A stretch of 64,000 bases of DNA from Uloborus plumipes. Its lineage: Eukaryota; Arthropoda; Arachnida; Araneae; Uloboridae. The notes below the pieces were generated by a model. It made no database searches. It was given only the letters and a program-made list of their open reading frames with translations, and was not told the DNA's origin. Shown piece by piece: positions 57,737 to 64,000 of the stretch. A program made the position numbers and the translations under genes. Each line of letters begins with the position of its first letter. The first letter of the stretch is position 1. The DNA is taken from positions 1 through 64,000 of the forward strand of contig JAXGGA010002392.1 of NCBI GenBank assembly GCA_038373865.1. The letters are read 5' to 3'.

Positions 57737-60700
57737 TACCCCGGCTTTCCACGGCGACAGGAAGCCTAGGGGCGGAGCTGAGTCGCCTCTTTATTAGTGA
57801 CAAAGCATCAGCGGCCCTTTTCCTGATTGATTCCGGTGCAGAAATTTCTGTAATCCCTCCAACGCTCACAGAAAGAAAAAATGTACATAAATTTGAGCTA
57901 TTCGCGGCTAATCATTCCAAAATTAAAACTTTTGGACAGAAGCTTTTACGACTCGACCTTGGATTAAGGCGAGACTTCGTTTGGCCCTTCATAATAGCCG
58001 ATGTCGACAAACCAATCATTGGAATAGACTTTTTGGGAAACTTCAACCTTTTGATTGACACAAAAAATCAAATGCTAATTGATGGAAACACAAAACTGTC
58101 AACAAGGGGAACGTTTTTTTCAACGAGAAGGCCAGTCATCACTATAGTAGAAGCGCAACAGCCATACATGTACATAGTCTCCAAATTTCCTGATCTGCTC
58201 AGACCCAATATTGTAAATACTAAAATTATTAAACATGACATAGAGCATTTTATCACCACAAAGGGGCCACCTGTATATAGTAAGGCGCGCAGACTTTCAA
58301 CAGAGAAATTAAAAGCCGCTCGAAAAGAGTTTGACTACATGCTGCAACAAGGTTTGTGCCGCCCATCCAAGAGCAGTTGGGCCAGCCCACTGCATTTAAC
58401 CCAGAAAAAGTCAGGCGATTGGCGACCTTGTGGGGACTATAGGGCCCTCAACAATGTTACGGTTCCAGATCGCTATCCGATACCATTTCTGACGGATTGT
58501 AACCACATACTACATGGAGCTAAGATTTTTTCATCTATTGACTTACTACGGGCATACCAGCAAATACCCGTACATGAAGCGGACATTCCAAAAACCGCCA
58601 TTATAACACCTTTTGGACTCTTCGAATTTCCCTTTATGACTTTTGGGCTTTGCAACGCCGCACAGACTTTTCAACGTCTAATGAACACGGCGTTACAAGG
58701 GTTAGATTTCCTTTACTGTTATTTGGACGACATACTTATCGCTTCGAAAGACGAAGAGACACATCGAAAACATCTGTTCCTTCTTTTCGAGCGATTGAAT
58801 GAGTACGGTCTACGCATAAACCTGTCCAAATGCATATTTGGTGTAACACAGATCCAATTTCTTGGATATGAAATCAACTCTGAGGGAATGAAGCCTTGCA
58901 CCTCTAAAGTGGATGCCATTAAAAATTATCCAGAACCTCACTCTGCTACCAGTTTGAGAAGGTTCCTGGGAATGGTTAATTTTTACCACAGATTCATTCC
59001 TTCTTGCGCAAGCATACAACAACCACTCACTAAGATACTTGCTGGGCACAAAAAGAATAGCACCAAACCTCTTCAGTGGACCGACGAATGTCGAGAATCT
59101 TTTTCCAGACTCAAGGATGCCCTATGCTCGGTGACTCTGTTAACACATCCAGATCCAGAGGCTCAGCTGAGTTTAGTAACGGACGCTTCAGACACGGCCA
59201 TCGGAGCCGTCCTTCAACAAGAGATCGCCGGAGTTAAAAAACCTCTTAGTTTCTTTTCAAGAGCTCTATCTCCTGCACAGGTGAAGTACAGTGCGTACGA
59301 TCGCGAACTTCTGGCCATACACAGTGCGCTCAAGCATTTCCAACATCATCTAGAAGGACGTGCGTTTCCTGTGTTCACCGATCATAAACCTTTAACATTC
59401 TGTTTCAAACAAAATTCAGATAAAGCCTCGCCACGTCAGGCCAGGCAACTCAGTTTTATATCCCAATTCACAACGGACATCCGATTCATACGCGGAGATG
59501 AAAATGTGGTGGCTGACGCGTTGTCGCGCATCGACTCCATCACCTTTCCTTCATCCATTGATTATGAAACCTTGGCAAACACACAGGAAGATGAGGAATT
59601 GTCCAAGCTTAAGACAGACACTAGTCTGAAAATCGTACAGCTGCAATTACCTAATTCAACCAAGACCATTTTTTGCGACATCTCCACGGACAGAATTCGT
59701 CCCTACGTTCCACAACAATTACGTAAAACGGTATTTACTTCCATCCACGAACTCTCACATCCAGGCATTGCGGCAACCGCCGAATTGGTTGCTGCACGAT
59801 TCGTCTGGCCGGGTATGAGAAAAGATTGCCGGACTTGGGCAAAGACATGCCTAGCGTGTCAGGCTGCCAAAATCCATCGGCATACTCATGCACCTCTATC
59901 AACGTTTCTGGTACCCAGTCAGCGATTTGAGCACATCAATGTTGATATCGTGGGACCACTGCCACTGTGTCAGGGGTTTCGATACCTCTTAACCGCCGTA
60001 GACCGTTTCACCCGTTGGATCGAGGCAACGCCAATGGAGGACCAAACTGCTGACACCGTCGCCAAAACTCTGGTAGTGTCGTGGGTTGCTCGCTTCGGCA
60101 TCCCGGGAAGAATAACTACAGATCAGGGCCGACAATTTGACAGCCAATTGTTCCGGAGTTTGACAACGTACTTAGGGTCTCAGAACCACACAACAACAGC
60201 TTACCATCCCCAGTCAAACGGCTTAATCGAACGACAGCACCGAACCCTTAAAGCAGCTTTGAAGTGTCATTTGATGTCTCGGAATTCATCTTGGGTTTCA
60301 GCCCTACCGTTGGTGTTGCTGGGACTTCGAACGGCCCTCAAGGCAGACTTGGGTTGTTCGTCCGCCGAGATGGTTTATGGGTCCCCTCTCCGGCTGCCGG
60401 GAGAATTATTTGTAGAGTCCAAAGACGTGAAACATTCAGCTTTCCTCGAGCAGTTACAGAATGTTATTCGTTCGCTCAAACCAACACCAACCACGACCCA
60501 CGGAACCAAGGCCATCTTTCAATCAAAAGAGCTGAGCACCTGTACACATGTTTTCGTGTACCAAAATGCTGTACAAACACCATTGCAGCCCACCTACAAA
60601 GGGCCGTACAAAGTTAGGGCCCGTGGTAAAAAATACTTCGATCTTGACATTGACGGATCCCAGGTTCCGCGGCGAGTGTCAGTGGACAGGTTAAAACCCG

Positions 60701-60972
60701 CATTCATGCTGCAGGATGAATGCCCAACAGGACTGGTTGTTCCGCTTTCAGCTCCTTCTCCTACACCTGCTGTTCCTGATCACGCTCACCCAGCTTCTCC
60801 TCCTACACCGGCTGTTCCTGATCAAGCTCACCCTGCTCCTCCTCCACCGGTTGTTCCCGACCATGCCGACTCCGCACCTCCTCCGCCTTCGGCGATAACA
60901 ACGAGAGCAGGCCGTAGGGTCCGTTTCCCGGCAAAGTTTCTGGAATCCTCCAGTTCGGATCGCGGTCGCTAG
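57712..60972 (+). CDS. Pol polyprotein of the Ty3/gypsy element (PR-RT-RH-IN)
   Basis: The frame is open from 57712 and lies -1 relative to gag. It has no obvious ATG before the protease, so it is presumably made as a Gag-Pol fusion by frameshifting. Protease: DSGAE at 57829. Reverse transcriptase: about 58260-59010, with [14 protein letters not shown] and the catalytic YLDD at 58720-58731. RNase H: about 59170-59530, with [21 protein letters not shown] and ADALSR. Integrase: about 59740-60500, with a HHCC finger (H-x3-H then CLAC), D in NVDIVGP, D in TTDQGRQF and E in NGLIERQ, the last two 35 residues apart. The C-terminus carries a proline-rich tandem repeat (about 60750-60890) and [12 protein letters not shown], with no chromodomain. 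All catalytic residues are intact. Confidence 0.95.
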   Translation, partial: EPRRAGKLIPRLSTATGSLGAELSRLFISDKASAALFLIDSGAEISVIPPTLTERKNVHKFELFAANHSKIKTFGQKLLRLDLGLRRDFVWPFIIADVDKPIIGIDFLGNFNLLIDTKNQMLIDGNTKLSTRGTFFSTRRPVITIVEAQQPYMYIVSKFPDLLRPNIVNTKIIKHDIEHFITTKGPPVYSKARRLSTEKLKAARKEFDYMLQQGLCRPSKSSWASPLHLTQKKSGDWRPCGDYRALNNVTVPDRYPIPFLTDCNHILHGAKIFSSIDLLRAYQQIPVHEADIPKTAIITPFGLFEFPFMTFGLCNAAQTFQRLMNTALQGLDFLYCYLDDILIASKDEETHRKHLFLLFERLNEYGLRINLSKCIFGVTQIQFLGYEINSEGMKPCTSKVDAIKNYPEPHSATSLRRFLGMVNFYHRFIPSCASIQQPLTKILAGHKKNSTKPLQWTDECRESFSRLKDALCSVTLLTHPDPEAQLSLVTDASDTAIGAVLQQEIAGVKKPLSFFSRALSPAQVKYSAYDRELLAIHSALKHFQHHLEGRAFPVFTDHKPLTFCFKQNSDKASPRQARQLSFISQFTTDIRFIRGDENVVADALSRIDSITFPSSIDYETLANTQEDEELSKLKTDTSLKIVQLQLPNSTKTIFCDISTDRIRPYVPQQLRKTVFTSIHELSHPGIAATAELVAARFVWPGMRKDCRTWAKTCLACQAAKIHRHTHAPLSTFLVPSQRFEHINVDIVGPLPLCQGFRYLLTAVDRFTRWIEATPMEDQTADTVAKTLVVSWVARFGIPGRITTDQGRQFDSQLFRSLTTYLGSQNHTTTAYHPQSNGLIERQHRTLKAALKCHLMSRNSSWVSALPLVLLGLRTALKADLGCSSAEMVYGSPLRLPGELFVESKDVKHSAFLEQLQNVIRSLKPTPTTTHGTKAIFQSKELSTCTHVFVYQNAVQTPLQPTYKGPYKVRARGKKYFDLDIDGSQVPRRVSVDRLKPAFMLQDECPTGLVVPLSAPSPTPAVPDHAHPASPPTPAVPDQAHPAPPPPVVPDHADSAPPPPSAITTRAGRRVRFPAKFLESSSSDRGR

Positions 60973-60982
60973 GAGGGGAGTG
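60971..60982 (+). other. Polypurine tract
   Basis: AGGAGGGGAGTG lies directly against the 3' LTR and overlaps the last two bases of the pol stop region. It is the expected primer for plus-strand DNA synthesis. Confidence 0.85.
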
Positions 60983-61184
60983 TGTAGTGAAGTGAATTCA
61001 CCGATTCCTGCGAGGAAACAACTCAACTCGGCAGAGAGAGAGTTGGCGAGAAATTAATGAAATTGAGTGTTCGAATGTTGCATTAAAGTTGCATTAAAGA
61101 GTTGTATATTATTACAAGTTTAATAAAATAATAAGGAGTCAGATAGTTGTGTTATTAAAATACTAAACACACCCAAAACCTACA
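60983..61184 (+). repeat. 3' LTR (202 bp)
   Basis: It has the same length as the 5' LTR, and I found no difference on reading the two side by side. ACTT follows at 61185-61188, duplicating the four bases before the 5' LTR. Confidence 0.95.
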
Positions 61185-61188
61185 ACTT

Positions 61189-61786
61189 GATTGCCCTTCA
61201 TTTTATATGAATGTACTTGGCTTGAAGTTCTGACTCTCAAAAACTGATTCTGGCATTTTTTCCCGTAAAATATTGCTTCATTTTTATCTGTTGTCCAATT
61301 TGAGAAACTATGAAACTTTGAAATAAATAAATTGAATAAATTTCCCATTTAGCGCCATCCCATTTACATTTACAATTGTTACCCTATTGTAAGTTATGTT
61401 CAAACTTTTAGACAGTCTCTCTCAAAAAACTGCATTTTTCACTCCATCTTCATTTCTTCTCCTAAGTTCCTTCGTGTTTACATTAAATACAAAACACTCA
61501 ACTCTCCTTTAAAAATCTTATTCACTTGAAAAGATTAATTGTCTTTGAAAATAATGTTGCTGTGTTTTTTACTTGCAAGGCTAAAACCTTAATATTTTCT
61601 CATCATTGAACTTATACATGCATTTCTCTGAGCCATTTTATTTTGAGTTGATAATAACTTTTCTCTGGAAGTTTGCAATGATTGCTCAAGCAGTAACATC
61701 TAACTGTGCAAAATTAATTCGTCTTCCTATAAAATTATATATTTTATGGATTACCTTAACATTCAATTTTTTACTGTCCATTTCAG
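61189..61786 (+). other. Remainder of the third visible intron
   Basis: AT-rich intron sequence ends in a T-rich tract and CATTTCAG at 61786. There are no other features. Confidence 0.65.
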
Positions 61787-61971
61787 AATCTTTGTGGATT
61801 GCTGAGGATGAGAACGACCTTGAGTACGCCAAATATTTATCACGTCATCAACATGAAACCTCCATGTCCATTAAGGAGGTTAATCCTTCATCTGGTGAAA
61901 ATCCTTCATCTGAGATCAGTGTGCTCTTCAATCCAGCTGTCATGTCTGGATCCAATGCCCAGCCTGATCAA
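61787..61971 (+). CDS. Multi-pass membrane protein, internal exon 4 of 4 seen
   Basis: The exon lies between the acceptor CATTTCAG and the donor CAA/GTATGT. It starts with two bases completing the codon begun by exon 3 and ends in phase 0. It encodes an acidic, polar, Ser-rich segment (DENDLEYAKYLSRHQHETSM, then VNPSSGENPSSEIS) with no hydrophobic span and a short internal duplication NPSSGENPSSE. It is probably an intracellular or extracellular loop or tail. The gene continues beyond, but no further exon is recognisable before 64000. Confidence 0.75.
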
Positions 61972-63780
61972 GTATGTAGGTCAGTCTTAATTTCATGTTT
62001 CTTGAAATGAATTTCAGGAAGCCGTAAATTCAAGACTAGTGTTGATCATGAGGGCAAATCCATTTTGAAAACAAAGCATCAATTGCTGCACAAAACAGCC
62101 TGCAGAGGCTCCAAATATGCTACGTCCTTGTTTCGTCGTATGAATTTTTGAAGCCTCTACTTCTATCAAATACATATATGTTTTGAAGAGTTCCAGAAAC
62201 TGTATTTATATCTTTGGTGGCTTGTACAAGCCTTGTATTCTTGTACAAGCCTTCCAAAAGTAAAGGGGCCGCTTTTAACCGTTAAAAGGTAATGATCAAA
62301 TGCGAAACAATTTTTTACTCAGTGGATAAATTAATTTTACCAAAATAAAAGCTGGAAATTAAAATCGGACTTTTTTCTCATGACATTTTATTAAAATGAA
62401 TAAAAATCAACCAGCCTTGTTGATTTTGGAGGCCATATTTTGTATTTTTTCGGTGTTCTTTAATCAATAATGTTAAAATCCAATAATATAGCCAAATTTA
62501 ACAAAAATAATAATAAAAAAAACTTTAGCGGTGCTGCCTCACTCCCCCCTCCCCCATTTCTTTTGCCCCCACTCTCTATTCGCTTTTCTCCTGAGCACCC
62601 ACTTGTTTGGTGCACCATACTCCTATGATTTATATGATGGTATTTTAGCTCCGTAACGGACGTATTTTACAAGATACATGTGTTACAGAGAAACTTATTT
62701 CAATATTTTTTCCAGAAATTTTGAAAATGTAACTGCATTATATGGTAGTAAAGATCATTTTCTTCATTAAGTTTGTTAATAAAACAAAAATTTAACACAT
62801 TTCTAGTTTTTTAAGCTGTTTTGTGAAAAACTGATAGGTCTGTTACCATGGAATTGTCTATAAATTTCTGAGTTAAGTAATTTTAGGAAGTGCATTTACC
62901 ATGGTAAATGTTTCTTTCATTGAAGAATGTATGTCTCCTAGAATTATGATTAGTACATTTAACAATAGCAGCATGAAAAAGGACGGAAAATGCAGTCCAA
63001 TGGAATTACAATGTGTTTTTCTATATTTGTCATATAGCTCCAAATTATTTTTAGTTATCATGTAGCTTCCATTCAGCTGTTTTTATGATGAGATCCTATT
63101 TCTGTGCACCAATAAAAATTATAATAGTTAGGTTTCTTATTGCTTTAAATGTAACATCGACAATGTCAATTGAAAGTATGTACATTACTTTTCAAGCTGT
63201 TTCTTATGCAATGATAATCATTTGAAATCTTGATCAGTTTTCCGTCCAACTTTTGAAAGTTTTGGAATGACTGATTATAAAAAAAAAAATCCTCTTTGAA
63301 GAATTAAATTAAATTACGAATCATCCATTAAAGTCTATTTCCTGTTTTTGCTTTATGGAATTTAAAATCAAACCACATTATTCCAGTCCACATTTTTCCA
63401 AACCACATTCCAGAACTGTTTTTCATTGCCTCTTTATTTAGTAAACTTTACTTAGTTTTGCTTTTCTATTGTTACTTCAAATAATTGAATATCCTTCACC
63501 AATTTTACAGTTTTAGGTATCAAAATTATTGATTTATCCACTCTTGAAAAGAATTTTCCTTTGTGTCTTTCATGAATCTTTTGCTGTCATTCCTCTCAGT
63601 TTTCCCAAACCTGCATAACTAATTACCCTTTTTAGAATCTTTTTTCGTTATCACTTACTGTCAAAATAAAATGTCTCAGAAAAAAAGTATTATCATATTT
63701 TTATTGTTTCCTTTCTTCTGAAAGGTCAGGATTATCATAAAATATATTTTTATAATAAGTTATTTAAAGCAGTTGAAGGA

Positions 63781-63811
<31 letters not shown>

Positions 63812-64000
63812 GTTGTTAATGAAGCATGATTTCCGAAAATGATTTTTACTTGTTGATAGTAATACTGCATATGTAGTTGTTACAATAGCCTGAAATCTTT
63901 GCTAGTATTCTTGAATCTTGATGACGCAAAATCACTTAATATGAAGATTTAGTCCTTGAAATCCCTAGCACGGGCCCTGAAAATGTAATTATTAAACAAG
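61972..64000. other. Probable intron, no further exon recognised
   Basis: The DNA is AT-rich with a T-run of about 30 at 63783-63812 and a short duplication of TTGTACAAGCCTT near 62221-62251. No coding segment with matching splice phases is evident. Confidence 0.5.

Larger units (their letters stand above)
56632..61184 (+). mobile_element. Complete Ty3/gypsy LTR retrotransposon, CsRn1-like
   Basis: The element is 4553 bp with two 202 bp LTRs that read identically, each bounded by TGTAGTG..CCTACA. ACTT is duplicated at 56628-56631 and 61185-61188. The internal order is gag, protease, reverse transcriptase, RNase H, integrase, the Ty3/gypsy order. There is no env frame. The Gag knuckle is of C-x2-H-x9-C-x3-C form, reported for the CsRn1/Kabuki clade, whose primer is tRNA-Trp. 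It sits in the third visible intron of the host gene in the same orientation and makes up all but ~640 bp of that intron. Identical LTRs and open frames mean a very recent insertion. Confidence 0.95.

Noticed and set aside
57396..61026. Minus-strand and alternative plus frames across gag and pol
   Set aside because: Shadow frames of the retrotransposon; the domain motifs all lie in the gag and pol frames.

Overview
This is an AT-rich, intron-bearing eukaryotic window dominated by transposable elements. Its element content (Tc1/mariner, piggyBac-like and hAT-like DNA elements, tRNA-headed SINEs, an RNase H-bearing non-LTR element, a Ty3/gypsy element with a CHCC Gag knuckle) suggests an arthropod, perhaps a chelicerate such as a spider. 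That placement is inference. I see no prokaryotic gene organisation, rRNA gene, CRISPR array or convincing functional tRNA gene.

Layout. From 1 to 15.9 kb the DNA is layered repeats: a pair of ~330 bp ACTGTAAA-rich inverted blocks (1432-2412 and 8228-8561), two copies of a ~1.6 kb terminal-inverted-repeat element (3228-6142 and 9723-11325), foldback elements, a dead Tc1-like element (6404-7623), a degenerate tandem array (12.5-13.7 kb) and another foldback (15440-15862). From 18 to 24 kb there is a SINE split by a TTAA-flanked MITE, a second such MITE split by a different TTAA element, and more foldbacks. The 24-31 kb stretch shows no gene I can support. At 31.3-36 kb lie two more TTAA MITEs and a 5'-truncated non-LTR element with an open RNase H reading frame. 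At 38-47 kb are a Tc1 relic, a CT-rich minisatellite, SINEs, a hAT-like remnant and one intact Tc1-like transposon (43052-44471).

The only host gene I can support runs on the + strand from 47630 to at least 61971. Four internal exons join in phase and encode part of a multi-pass membrane protein that I do not recognise. Its third intron holds a complete Ty3/gypsy retrotransposon (56632-61184) in the same orientation, with two 202 bp LTRs that read identically, a 4 bp target duplication, open gag and open pol. It looks like a very recent insertion. The first intron has accumulated a foldback element, a SINE and a decayed non-LTR element.

Comparing copies gives real internal controls. The uninterrupted 1.6 kb copy at 9.7-11.3 kb shows the empty site for two insertions in the 3.2-6.1 kb copy. 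That defines an 8 bp duplication for one element and a TA target for the other. All coordinates and alignments were read by eye. Family assignments rest on motifs and termini, not on database searches.
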